NCBI GenBank assembly: GCA_013365365.1
Contig: JABVXU010000104.1
Coordinates: 1-64,000, forward strand
Reading direction: 5' to 3'
Origin: Cruorifilaria tuberocauda
Lineage: Eukaryota > Nematoda > Chromadorea > Rhabditida > Onchocercidae
DNA length: 64,000 bases
In this document: piece by piece, positions 1 to 15,687 of the stretch
Position numbering within the stretch: position 1 is the first letter of the stretch
How the letters are laid out: each line of letters begins with the position of its first letter
Program-made: the position numbers and the translations under genes
Notes under the pieces: model-generated
The model's input: the letters and a program-made list of their open reading frames with translations, nothing else
Database searches by the model: none
Told to the model about the DNA's origin: nothing

Positions 1-3000
1 AAGAGCACAAATTGTTATTTCATTTACGTTTGACGCTTTATAATTATATTTTAAAAAGATAATCTTAAGTTTTGCACCTTTTACCTAAACATTTACTCAA
101 CGATACAAATTTCAGGAATATGAAGACGTTGCGAAATATGCACACGTAGATAAATGTATAATCAATTATTATTTGTCTTTTAATTAATTAATTAATATAT
201 TGTTTGCAAAATATTGAAAGGTTAAATCTGACCGATAATCAATAAAAAGTAATTGAAACATTTAATTGTCAGTTAATTTTCTTTCTTTTTTCAAAAATAC
301 TATAATGGATGAATAAAATTGATTGCTTCCTCTCTTCCGTTTTTACTCTTTTCGTTCTTCCTAAATTTTTTTCTTTCGAAAAACTAGCAAACTAAAGTAT
401 TAATTGGTATAATATTATAATAAATAATTGTAATATGACATTAAAGGACTAATTGTGCAATTAATTATGCAATATGAAATAACATTAATTTATCATTTCA
501 TGCAATAAATTTAATATTTTGCCATGGTTGTTGTGCCATCAATAGTGAAAATGATCATATCACTTGATGAAGTGTCATAAAAATTATTATTTTGGCCGTA
601 TATGATATTTATACATTCAAATTGCTAAAATGGCGATAGTAAGAACAACAATATAATAATAATAGAGTTAATCATTATCATTATCTTTATAGTTATCATT
701 GAACTTCCATATGGAAGAAAATGATAACAGAGAGAGGCAGAAGCAAGAAATTGTATGAAATCTCTCGGAATAATTTTCTTCAAATATTCGAAAGAACACT
801 TCTTTTATTCCATTCATTTATTCGGAAAAAAGAAATGACAAATGAAATAGTTTATCCCATTATCCCCTTTTTTTTCAAAAAAAATTCTTTGGAAAATTAA
901 TTAACGTCTCTTGTTTGTGATCAGTGAACTTGGCGAAGTTAATATATGAATTCTTACTTCAATAAACTGATGCTTGGAAACTTACTTTAAGATAAGCTTA
1001 TTATGATACGATACTGTTTAGGATCTACTAACATTACTGAAATATACTACCAGAATTAATGATATCAGTGAGTGGTAATGTAACAAGTATAAGAGCCATA
1101 CAAGACCGGAATACCGGGAATCTTTGCGCTGTTACATTCTGGATTAAATTTAAGCACTATTAATTAATAGCGATTTTAAATGTGATATTAGTAATAACTT
1201 TTAAGAAATACTTGATCAATTCATGATTTCAATCGACTTATTTTTAAATGACTCTCTTTATCATGCTGTGAAAAAATTTCTTTCATTTCGATCATTATTG
1301 TTAATTCAAATGCATGTGTGTCGTCGTCAAAATATGATTGGAAATGATGAGAATTAGAATAATATGAAGAATATGATATTGATTATGCATTTTTCTTAAA
1401 CTACTAAATTATCCATTTCAGCGAATTTTCACTGTTTGATGTCTCATTAAGTTCTTCAATCCTTATTTCTATATTTTATTAATCATTCATTGATAATATT
1501 TAATATATGAAATATATGATCATTTCAAATGATAATATCATGGAGCTATGCTTTCAAATCATTATAAAGATTTAAATTATTATAAAGATATTTATTAAGG
1601 AACTTCGAAATACATCCAAAAATCATCAAAATTATTATTTTATATAATGCAATTTTTCCTGCTATATTTTGTTTTTAAAATTAGAAACATAAAAATTGCG
1701 TTATCTTTATGAAATACATTGAAATAATCGTGGATTATTCATCATTCATCGTTTTCACACATCTTTTTCGAAACAAAGTTAGTTGAAGATTTTTCAAGAA
1801 AAAAAATTTTAGATCAGTCCTAATTTGCAAAGAAAGAGGGAGAGAGGGAGAGAGAAAGGGAAATGTAGATAGGTTCTTTTTATGGAAGCCATCTATCGAT
1901 CATATAGCTTTAGCAACAAGTCCTGTTGTTTTTTATTTCCCATTATCTAACTCTAACAGTTCTTCGTTCTGTCATTCCTGTTTGTTTACTGAACGAATAA
2001 GAGAGTGCTGGAAGAAGCATAAAACATTCCTCGTCAAATGCTTTTCCCTCATTGCTTCTTGTTGTTTACATCTCAGTTCATGTTGTTTACCTCACTTTGT
2101 CAATTAAACCTTCCAGTCTTCATTGACCAACTGCTTTATTAAATTTAGCATTTGAAACTCACTCAATTTTTGACCATTATGATATCTATGACTGATTCGT
2201 ACAAACTTAATCAAATCTTATAGTTGAAATAGAATTTTTGACTATTCACAATATCTTGTTTAGTCGGATATTATTATATTTGTTGGTCTTTTCTAATCAA
2301 ATATTTAACTGGATTTAATTTATGAAATTTCAAATAAGATTTATTGTTGTAATTGGCGCATCTTATTGTCATATAAATATGAGAATTGCGAATAATATGA
2401 AGTAATCATAACTATGTATTAGATATAAATGTAGATGTTTAGAAATTTCAAAGTAAGTAAAAATATCGGTCAGATTTGATTGAATGAATTTGAACTAGAT
2501 TTTGAATTAGATTCAAAACAAGATTTGAAAATTTTGACTGTTATGACAAATACGACTGAACATGAAATCAATTGTTCGATGTTTCAATTTTTTTATAAAT
2601 ATTAATTCAATTGAAACTCTTAGAATTTGCTTTAATTTTGTTGATTTATTTTCACATGACTACTTTCTTCCATTTAGATTCACTTTCATTCTTCCTAATT
2701 TCCATTTCATAATTGCATTCATTGATTTCCTGATTTTAAATTTTCAAATTTATAGCTTAATTGTATAAAAAATTGTGAGTTAAATGATTCTATCGCTAAG
2801 TTCATTTAAATGAATGTTTAAGATTTCGAAATTGTTGCATCACTTTTTCTCTTCAGAGATTTCGAGTTCAAACACATTGAATTCAAGAAATATGATTCAG
2901 AGAGTAAAAAAAGTTAGAGAAGATTTCGCAATTAGTTGAAAACGAAATAAGAAGAAAAAAGGATTATGATAAATGATTGATTCGAGCTAAGGGAAGGAAT

Positions 3001-5186
3001 CGAATTTAGCAAAGTACAATTTTTGTAGTTAATAAATATTTTAATCTAATTTTAGTTCTCTCTTCAATTTATGAAATTTATTGGGAAAAATAAAACCACA
3101 GCAAACGGATTATTGTTGTTTACGTTTGTTTAATGCTAAAATGTATCAAATTTCTTCCATGAAATTTTGTAAACAAAATGCTTGAAATTTAATCATTTCC
3201 AATCTTAGAAACTAAATGTTGTAATTCATGAAAAATTATTATCAGTTTAATAGATATAGTTGTAGTTTTTTAAATTTAATTTACTAGATAATAAATATCT
3301 TTAATTTTGTTCGGCCTAATAAGTTTCGCTAACATCCATTTCCAGTTTAATATGCATCATTAAAACTAATTTTCAACTTAATTTGTATCATCGGAATCAA
3401 TTTTCAATCTAATGCGCTCAATTAATTTTCAATTCAATAAATTACTAAAATTAATTTTCAATTTAGTAATTAACTTAATAAATCGATAACTTAATCAGTC
3501 TAATTACATTACTTATCGATAGCCTTCCATGTTTGATAATTGCATGAAATCATTTTGTTTTCTTTTCCATTTGTTCATTATAATCTTTCTACAACGGGCA
3601 ATTTTCGGGTAATCTTTTTTTCTATTTTTATCCATTTAATTAATTTCCAATTATAAATTGTTTACTTTGTAGCTTAAATGGACGACTAATGAGTTAAGAA
3701 ATGGAAAAAATGAATAATGAATTTCAATAAATATTACTAAATACTTTATCACTTGATAAGTTTATTATTTGTGAGTTAACTTAACAATAACGTATCTGTT
3801 TGTAATTACATCTTGTCTTAATTAAATTAACTTGATACATATTTTTTTGTAAAATTTGATTATTTGTAAAATGAAATATTTCAAATATTAAATGTTTGTC
3901 AATTAATTTCAAAATTTATCGGGCAAAATTTTTGCAGTTATTGTTTCATTCCCTTTTTTGTTTTTGTTTATTTATTATTTAAAGTATTAATAAGTGAAAT
4001 ATTTGGTTTGGACACTATTTTCCCTCATGAAAATAAATTGAAATTCAATAATTGTTGTTTGTTTCCTTCGTAGAAATATTCCACGACATTTATTGTTGGA
4101 AGTGAACGAAAGAATGAAATTGTATGTTTCGTGTCACTTATTGATGTTATCATAGTTAAACCATCTTCTCTCCTTTTATTTACACATTTTGTTAATGTGT
4201 TATTGATTAATTATTTTATTTTTATCAATTTTGTTCTCATACTAATTCTTGAAATTCATTTTTTTATTACATCAATTATTGGTAATTGCAAAAATTTTTT
4301 TATTCTTTAATCTCTATTTCTTTTAATCGTTTAATAACTTTTCTAATTAATTTTCCGTTCCATCACATTTGATTATTAATATTTTCCCAACAATTTCTTC
4401 GAGAGAAAAGTTGAAAATGTAAAAAGAAGAAAAAAAATCACATATTTCTTAGGCTTATCTAATTAAACGTTTTCTCGTTTTTTTTTTATTTTTCGTTGAA
4501 TAAATAATTGTTCATGCAAACGCGATATTTCAGCCTTGGAAATTTTTATTTTTCGTACGAATATGGCGCTTTAATTTTTAAAAGTTTGTTTTTCATGCGA
4601 AAAAAGATTTCTTACTGACAAAGTTTAACTTCTTTTTTATATAAGTAAAAAATTTAAATCTTTATGATCAAGTTTATTATACTGATTGATGAATTGATTT
4701 ATGATTGATGGATTTCTTTTGTGAAATTTCATGAGAAATTTTCTCAATTACTTTAACTTTACTTTTTCCATTTCTCAAGTTCTTTAATTCGCTGACACAA
4801 AATTGAAATAATTCAATATATTAACAAAAGCGAAATTATCGAAAAAGAATGGAAAAAAGGAAGCGATGAATTGCTTGTTAATACAATTTATCTTGGTCAA
4901 TTCATCACTTTTCCTGAAGCATTAAGCAAATTTTCAAATTTGAAATCCAACAATTTAAATTACAATTCGTTAAATCTCCTTTTTTCCTTTTTTTTCTCAA
5001 TTTCTTTTTTCTTTTAGGGAAATTAAACGAAAAACCAAGAAAAATAGTAAGTGAATAATATGATATGATATATTGTTTTTGTTTTTACTTTCAAATTATT
5101 TTCTCATTTTAACTAATTTACAGAAATTTGCTAAAGATATAAAAATTATTAACGGTAAATAAAAAGAGGAGAAATTATAAGTGAAA
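1..5186. other. Intergenic, no gene recognised
   Basis: Very AT-rich sequence with only short chance ORFs on both strands. I see no run of exon-like codons flanked by splice sites. It holds short (TTAA)n and purine runs, including a GA-rich stretch at about 1831-1860, and a degenerate tandem repeat at 3336-3465. The last few hundred bases presumably contain the promoter of the gene starting at 5187. Confidence 0.6.
3336..3465. repeat. Degenerate ~30-bp tandem repeat, about 5 copies
   Basis: The core TAATTTTCAATTTAAT recurs in diverged form near 3337, 3367, 3398, 3423 and 3452, spaced 25-31 bp apart. The copies are diverged, so the array is probably old. Confidence 0.5.
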
Positions 5187-7287
5187 ATGAGAAAACTTGC
5201 AATCACTGCTCTATTATTGCTAAATCGTTACTCGCAATCATTGTTATGTTATGATTGTTATGATACCGGTCCATCCAATGAAAAATGCGTTAAATCGAAG
5301 AATTGCACGGGTGAAGCTTGCTTATTATGTAAGTTTTAATTAACAAATTGCTCCAATCATCCTTTATCGAATAACTCCATCTTACTTTCACTTCATTTAC
5401 TTATTCTTTAAGTAATTTCATGAACTTAAGTAATAAAGTAAAAATAATTTCCATCGTTATAACAATATGGTTAGTTGATTATTTTAGATCTTTTTTTCTT
5501 TGCATAACTTTTAAATATTATCTCGCACGAAAGAATGAAAATATTTTGTTTTTAATGAAAGGAATTTTTATTAAAAAAAATATTTTTTCTTAGATGAAGG
5601 CGAAGATATATTTCTAACAACAGCATTTTGTTTATTAAACCTTCCCAATCATTACCGTAAGCGAAACAAACTTAATGATGCAAAATGTTGGATGGAAAAA
5701 ACTGGAAAAGGGAAACATTGCATATGTTCCCAAAATTTTTGTAATCAGTTACGTGATCGACGTATTCCATCACAAGGTAATCAATAAGTTATTAATATGA
5801 GTATTATATTAATTTATTAAAGTAATAAGAAACAAAAACAGCAACATAATGTATTTCACCGAATAATAGAATATATTATATTCATTACTAATGAATATCA
5901 TCTACAATCTTAGTATAAAATGTAATCCACTTACAACTGAAACTTAATTAAATCTTTTATTTAAACTTTCAGTGTTTTAAACTATTTATTTGAAAAACAT
6001 AAAAAGTTTAAGTCAATGTACCGCTTATAAATGCATCTATGGTCAAATACAATCCATTGATTGATTACGATTACACCGATGAAAATGAAGCTGATTTCAC
6101 TTTTGATTTAACACATTTGGAAAATCATGCAAATATGATCGCTAATGAACCATCATCGAAAGGTTAGTAGACAGTAAAGTAACTTATTAATATACGCAGC
6201 AAATGAGTAAATCGAAAATTTATAATGATAAATGTCAAATTAATTAAACAGAATAAAATAATTAATTCATTAATTAATTAATTAAGCAATAAATAGCAAG
6301 GACTAAAACGAAATCTTTTTTTTATTTTTCTCAAATGAAAGAAATATGTTTCAAATACTGTTGGTATTGATCATTGACGTAATCATAATCACTAGACGTA
6401 TTTGCTCATGCTGGATCACGTTTACGTGTTTTTGCTTTTTACAACCATGTATCAAATTGAGAAATTAATTAAATTATTTAATAATACATGAGCTTTCCAT
6501 CTTTTTAATATAAAATTATTGTAGCAAAATTTTTTGCAGTTTACTTACTCTTGAACTAATGCTAATTAACGTTCTGTTTCGAACTTACTTTTTTCGTTTT
6601 TCTTCTCTACAGTGAAGAGAAAGTAAATGTTGTAGTCATAACCTTTTCTTCTTTAAGTAAATTAAAACAATTTTTCACGATTTAAAAAATAGAAAAATTC
6701 CACTAAAATCATTAATTTTCCAAAAATATTTGCGGATAAAGAGAAATAAGATATGCATGATACATAATTGAAATATAATTTTGAATTTATGCTCAGATTA
6801 ATAATCATGATTGGACGACATTTTTACCTATAAAATTCCAGGTTTTTTTTCATCATGACATCATTCTCTCCTAATTATTTCCTGCTGAAATTTCTCATTC
6901 TTTTCAGATTTGATTCCAATCGAAATGAAAAATCCTGATTACAAAGATGCATTGGATTACGAAAAACGAATAGAATCAACATTATTACTATCACCATTAT
7001 CACCATCATCATCTAACAACGAATACCATCAGCTATTAACTACCAATCATACGACGAAACACATTCTCAATCAAAATTCTCATTTCTATGCAGCCAATGA
7101 TGAAACGAAAAGGAAAGAATTATATATTTTTGGAATAAATGCGACCGCGACCCTTCCGGATCAAATGCCTCAAGAAATTAAGGAAAATATGACACTATCT
7201 AAAGTAGCTTCGAATAATTTTATTATAAACTTCACACATTTTAAAATAATGCTTCTTTTGAAATTACTTCTTACTTTTCGTATTTGA
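5187..7287 (+). CDS. Secreted Ly-6/three-finger-like protein with long tail and hydrophobic C-terminus
   Basis: Exons 5187-5328, 5594-5776, 6013-6162 and 6908-7287 join with consistent phases to give 284 residues. Residues 1-20 look like a signal peptide (MRKLAITALLLL start). The mature part opens with CYDCYDTG, continues with a cysteine-rich block, and closes with CICSQNFCNQ; the closing Cys-Asn is the hallmark of Ly-6/uPAR/three-finger domains. Residues from about 110 form an acidic then Ser/Pro/Asn-rich tail with an NATATLP glycosylation sequon. The final stretch (FKIMLLLKLLLTFRI) is hydrophobic and could be a GPI-attachment signal or a membrane anchor. By family analogy it would be displayed at the cell surface or secreted; no ligand can be read from sequence. 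The tail is unusually long for a Ly-6 protein. I do not recognise a specific orthologue. Confidence 0.72.
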
Positions 7288-8024
7288 ATTGTAAAACAAT
7301 ATATTGTGGTAAATAATTATACTACCACAGACGACAATATTAGATCAGTGATAGCAGATTAAAAAAGATTAAGCCTTTATTTTATATTATTGAAAAGGAT
7401 AAGAAATTAAAAGTAGCTTGAAAAAAAATTATTTTAAAGTGATTCTATTTGCATCACTCTGTATTTTATTCCACAAGCTTTTTTTATTTACCTTTTTCTT
7501 TTCCAGGCAATTTAAATTATTAATGGAACAAAATGGAAATAACTAGAGAAAAAAAACCAATACTGTTTGTTATGGAATTAAATTTTTGTTAGAAAATATT
7601 AAATACCCAATTTAAAAAATATTACATAAATCTAATCGAACTACGAATGTTTAATTTCTTTAATTTCACTTTTAGATCATTGGCCTGTAACAAGAATTGT
7701 CATATCATGTAAACGTAAACATATCAATAATAAAGTTGCACAAGTAATCTGTGAAAACAATAATAACAGCAAAAAACACTTAAAATTTTAACAATAATAT
7801 AAGAGTTGCACGCTACATTATCATTTGCATTTCATTTCAATTTGACTTATTTATGTACATGAACAATTGATAAACAGTTCAGTAATTTATTCTTCCGCTT
7901 TATTTTATCGTCAATTAACTGCTAAGAGTTCGTGCTGTTTAAAGAAAAAAAGTTCTAGAAAGTAAGTGATGTTAACCGTTTTGTCAAAATGTCAATAGAA
8001 TGTTAGTTTGTTTGCTTTTCCAAC

Positions 8025-8108
8025 ATTCCTCATTATTAATAGCAAACATATTGTCAAATATTGTGCATCATTTCCTCTTCGTTATTAATAGTGTACATAT
8101 TGTCAAAT
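8025..8108. repeat. Two tandem ~35-bp copies
   Basis: The segments 8025-8059 and 8071-8108 share the order TTCCTC, TTATTAATAG, ACATATTGTCAAAT, with small differences between the copies. Confidence 0.5.
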
Positions 8109-8192
8109 TTCTGCAGAGTTTATTTTTTTATCTTATATTTATTCTATAGTTCCAGCAATCGATTTATTGAAAGAAATTCTCGAAAAAAAGTT

Positions 8193-8244
8193 ATAATTTT
8201 GAAAACTATGAAGCAATTGTGTGGTTCATAGTTTTCAAAATTAT
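8193..8244. repeat. Perfect 20-bp inverted repeat, 12-nt loop
   Basis: The left arm at 8193-8212 (ATAATTTTGAAAACTATGAA) is the exact reverse complement of the right arm at 8225-8244; the loop is 8213-8224. It lies beyond the 3' ends of two convergent genes. It could be a hairpin RNA, a structured 3' UTR element or the relic of a small inverted-repeat transposon. Confidence 0.8.
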
Positions 8245-8548
8245 GTCATGTTATTCCAACAAATGTTGATAAGAAGTACAAAAATAATTCTCTCTCCTTT
8301 TCAAATTACAGTTTTCTGAGACGGAAAAAACTAGATAATTCGCTGGGAGAGTAATATCATAGTAGATTATTTTTTTGCTAAATATGAACAAAAATATAAA
8401 GGTAGGAGAAAAAAATATTTTAAGATATGTTCTTTTAAATTTCATGCATTGTATTATTCAAAATAGTACTGAACAAAATTACATGCAAATAAAAATTCAT
8501 TCTATTGCAATGGGAGTGGATAATCAATAAAGAAAAATCATCAACCAA

Positions 8549-10678
8549 TTAGTGACAAGTCTCAGAATTAAAACTGTAAAGAAGCACTTTTCCCTCGGGT
8601 ATATAATTTTTAGCAAAAGCAAAACCACTATCAGTTAGACTACTAAATGCAATCATTTTACGTGGTACAGGATCAGAACTGACAAAATGTAATCGTGCAT
8701 GATCTAGCAAAAATGTCGCAATGCCTTTGCGCCTCAAGGTATGATGCACCCAAATTCGATTAACACCCATATGTACACTGCTTCCTGTTGATGTTACGTC
8801 ACTACTTTCATAGTTTACCTTGAAATCAGGAAAAAATAATGATTAATATATGGTCAAAATGATTATACAAAGGCATAAGAGTGCGCACAATTTAAACTAC
8901 GAGGTTTTTTTCCAACTAAATCTAAATAATAAAACAAATTACGGATCAAGCGAGCCTTTTTGTTTTTTCCCTACGAGCATAAATTAAATCAAAATTAAAA
9001 CGAAGTGAAAGTACGAAAAGGACATACCTCTGAATACTGCAGTTGTTCTTTAGATATTTTTTCAACTAGGATTACAGCACCAATAAAGTAATAGGTGTCT
9101 GAAGGTGCAATGTATACCCAAGCTTGTCTTCTACCATCTGATGTCCAAACCTGCGCCAAATCCGGTGTATAACCTAGTTCTTTATTTATGCATTCTAATA
9201 TAACCTGAAAAACCCCATGACAAGAGAAAAAAGCAAAAAATATGCAATATATTAACATGAAGAATTAAGTGAAAATAATTCAAGATCTCATAAACATATT
9301 TCAAATTGACTGTCCTAATTCATCCTGATGCATATCAAAATATTAGTAGATAATGCTATGACAAAAAGGCTTATCACTTTAAAGTACTGAAAAAAAATAC
9401 CAGTAAAGAATGCAGACCTTATCAACACGTGCTTTCAAAGTACATTTCGACGCTTGTGTAATGCAAAATATGTGACTATAATTTCCTTCGAATTGTTCAA
9501 CAATGCAAAAAACAGCTCTAAAAAACATTACTGTTCTGAAACTGATTAATTGGCATCAATAAAAATTAAAATGTAGTTTGATGCAATTCACTTAATTACA
9601 AAATCATCTGTATAGAAACCAAATTAAAAATTTGACTTTTCAAGTGAAGAATTTACATCTGAATTCAAACATGACCTACAAATGTTCAGTGAAGGATATA
9701 GTAATACCGTTTCCAAATGTCTAATTGTGCGGTCTGCACACGAAACCATCTGGTTGATAGGAAACGACTGTGAAATTCCTGATGCTGCTTCCGATCGGAC
9801 AACGAATCGCAATCATATACCATACCACACTTAAGATGCATAATGTTTGTCTGAGAAAGACCAACTGTACGATCGAGTCACACTTCTCACTTCCTCATCA
9901 AGATTATACATTTCTGATTCAGCAATTATTTAGAAATCTCACAGATAACTAGTCCTATAACTAAGCCTCATTTTCGATTTTCTAATCAAGTCTCAGAATC
10001 AACCATTATTCTCTTTTGTTATTTCTTGTGATATAATTAGAACCTAGAAAGAAACCTGTTTGCATTGCCAATGACCGAATTGCTTTTGTCCCGCATCCAG
10101 AACCATCTGTTTTGGATCATCCATTAGCAATCTTCTTTTTCTTTTTTCTTTTCCAGAAATAATAATTGTGCGAATGACTTTCGAACTATTAACTGTGGTG
10201 GATGATACAGACGACGGATAATTTTCAGCCGGTGATAAAGGTTTGCGTAATTCATTTTCACAGCACGGATCAACGACATAATGCGATTCGCAATTTATAT
10301 TTAACAGAGGTGTAGCAGCACCTGTCTCATAACATTTTTCCGGTGAACGGAAGAAATCAGTTAGCAATTTCTGTCGCAAAACTGACATACCAACACCGAA
10401 AACGGACTGAAATAGTCAAACCAAATGATCTCATATCGTTCACAGGAGCGCATTAATTCAGATAATGAACCTTAATTTTCCTGGACCTTCTTTTTTTGCA
10501 CACGCAGTGAAACGACTAATCAAGAATCTCTCTCAATAAGAAACACTTGCACTACATCTTTTGAAGTCAGCATTTCTTGTAATGCAAAAGATGCGGTTCC
10601 AATTTTTTGAAACGAATAGCAGAGGTTACTAATCTGTCGTGCACTGCTGAAATTGCTCAAAAAGAAATTATAAGCCAT
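8549..10678 (-). CDS. ESCO: Cohesin acetyltransferase, ESCO/Eco1 family
   Basis: Exons on the minus strand: 10678-10547 (first exon, less certain), 10406-10056, 9829-9708, 9517-9418, 9204-9028 and 8818-8549. This gives 383 residues, or 333 if translation starts at the internal ATG at 10388. ESCO enzymes acetylate the SMC3 cohesin head during S phase. A PIP-box for PCNA binding (QKLLTDFF) lies at residues 56-63. It is followed by the family C2H2 finger, with the CKQCGMVY motif crossing a splice junction and then His-x3-His. The C-terminal GNAT core carries GVNRIWVHHTLRRKGIA, whose RRKGIA is the acetyl-CoA loop, and it ends with the IAFSSLTDSGFAFAKNY block. An acceptor (AACAG) lies 17 nt upstream of ATG 10678, consistent with spliced-leader addition. 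The acetyltransferase assignment is firm; the first 44 residues are tentative. Confidence 0.9.
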
Positions 10679-11944
10679 TTTTTCTTTATATCTCCTGTTA
10701 ATGCAGTGTTTTGGGATAATAAATAATGGATATGAGATAAGGACAAGAAAATTAGACAAGAATTTGATATTTTCAATAATAACTTTTCTTACACAAATAG
10801 TTAATGAATTATATATAAAATTGAAAAGAGGCAAGCACTTGAGAAAGATTTTAAAATGTCAGAAAAATGACGACCAGAAAATAAAAACGAAAAATTCCTC
10901 CTACAAATCATTATCGTTTAACAGGAAAATAGAAACAACGGGAATTCATTTGTGATACCATCTATACGAAAAAGATATACATCACATGACAAGAATCGAG
11001 AAATTAAATGCGAACTAATGCAATTTACTGCTCATTTTCTTGGATAAAATGAAATATATTCTATTAGTTCAAAATAGCTATAAAGACTTGGCATTATTTT
11101 AAAAATGTACAAATATATGTGAATGCTCAGCAAAGCTAATATTCAGGTAAAGGAACAAAACCATCCATAATTAACTAACGAAGACAGAAGTCATAAATAA
11201 TTAATCACTATGAGAAAAATAAATCTGAAAAAACAGAAGAGAAACTATCATAGAAAAGTATAAAACCCGTAACAGTTATATTAAGTGCACTCTCAAACAC
11301 AATTCAATAATCATATCATAAGAATAATCAAACAAGATCGTACGCTCTTGGACTGCAATATCTACAAGATCTTTCTTAATTTCAATACTAGAACTATTAA
11401 AAATCCTATTTGTACCCAAAATTTCCAAATACTAAACTCGCATCTCAATATAAAAATGGTTAAATTTATATGATCAACCGAAATTCCACTAACATATAAT
11501 TAACAACTGTGAATGATTGACGAAGGCTAAAACCTTACATGCCAAATAAATATGTTACTTAAATAGGAAATATTGCAATAACATTTGCGAATACGCATAT
11601 TAATATATTGTCAACTACCTATTTCTTCAATAATGTTTAAATATCGTGTTCCCAGACAATAAATATTCCAGTACGGTTAACGTTAGGATTATGATTACAT
11701 CGGAAGAACATTAATTATAAACTATTCTCTGATAACTGAACTTAATTTTAGCTATTTAATTATTTAGTGCTTACTTGGATATTAATTTCTACTTAGTATC
11801 CCTTCCTTTTGCTTTCTTTTACCTCTCAAGATTCATGCCTCTTTCTTATCCTAAGAATTAGGAAAATAAAACAAATGAAAGAAATTAAAATATAACCCCA
11901 TACCAACAAAAACAAAATCGAATGACAACTAAATAAATTCATCC
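10679..11944. other. Intergenic; upstream of ESCO, downstream of SR gene
   Basis: No coding exon recognised. It should contain the ESCO promoter at the left and the 3' UTR of the SR gene at the right. A splice acceptor at 10695-10704 (minus strand) marks the probable trans-splice site of ESCO. Confidence 0.55.
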
Positions 11945-15033
<3,089 letters not shown>

Positions 15034-15687
15034 ACCGGAAGACTGAAACAAAAGTGATAAAGCAACCGAACCGATTTGCTCGAAAATCCTTCCACTTAGA
15101 TACCTCAGCTAACTGACTACGCAACGATCTCTCTGCTATTTAAAAAATTTGGATGAGAACAAACGGACGTGGCATTTTAAGGCAGCAAGTTCGTCTGGAA
15201 TACGGTGGCGTGGTTAGAGTCAATGATATACTTTGGTTGATGACGATTTAATCGTCCTTCTTAGAATTGCGGCTGATTTTTATTTCAGCAATTTGAATTT
15301 GAATCAATTTGAATTGTGGCTGATTTTCAATACATAGAATAAGAAAAACAGTATATTTTGAGTTTAAAATATTTTGGTTATCATTTTTGTGATGTGAGTG
15401 ATTTCCCGTTTATAAAAATTTCTTTAATTTTGAGCGCATGAGCAAAAAAAATTGAAGGATGAAAATAATAGCCGTAGGGTCGATTTATAAGTAGTAATAA
15501 TATTTTACGAGATAATTTCAGGACATGCCAAGAAAAAAGTTAGTATTTTTGAATAAAGTCACCTCAAGTTTGATAATTATTATATTACTTATTATTCTTG
15601 TTTTTTCGTATTTTTCAATTAAAAATAAAACCATCATTTTTTTATATGGAAATTTTAGGTTATAATAAATCATAGGTGACAGTGTCA
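15034..15687. promoter_or_regulatory. Divergent intergenic region, SR gene / GPATCH11
   Basis: 654 bp separate two start codons on opposite strands, so the segment must contain both promoters or one bidirectional promoter. An acceptor-like CATAG at 15671-15675 lies 12 nt before the GPATCH11 ATG, and TTTCAG lies just outside the SR start. Both fit spliced-leader addition. No clear TATA box was identified. Confidence 0.5.

Larger units (their letters stand above)
7288..8548. other. Intergenic between tail-to-tail genes
   Basis: This lies between the stop of the Ly-6-like gene and the stop of the ESCO gene, so it mostly holds 3' UTRs. No coding exon is seen. It contains a short direct duplication at 8025-8108 and a perfect 20-bp hairpin at 8193-8244. 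Confidence 0.6.

Noticed and set aside
1075..1140. Less AT-rich stretch with short GTAATGTAAC/GTTACATT arms
   Set aside because: The arms are only 8 bp and the enclosed sequence does not fold into anything recognisable by eye.
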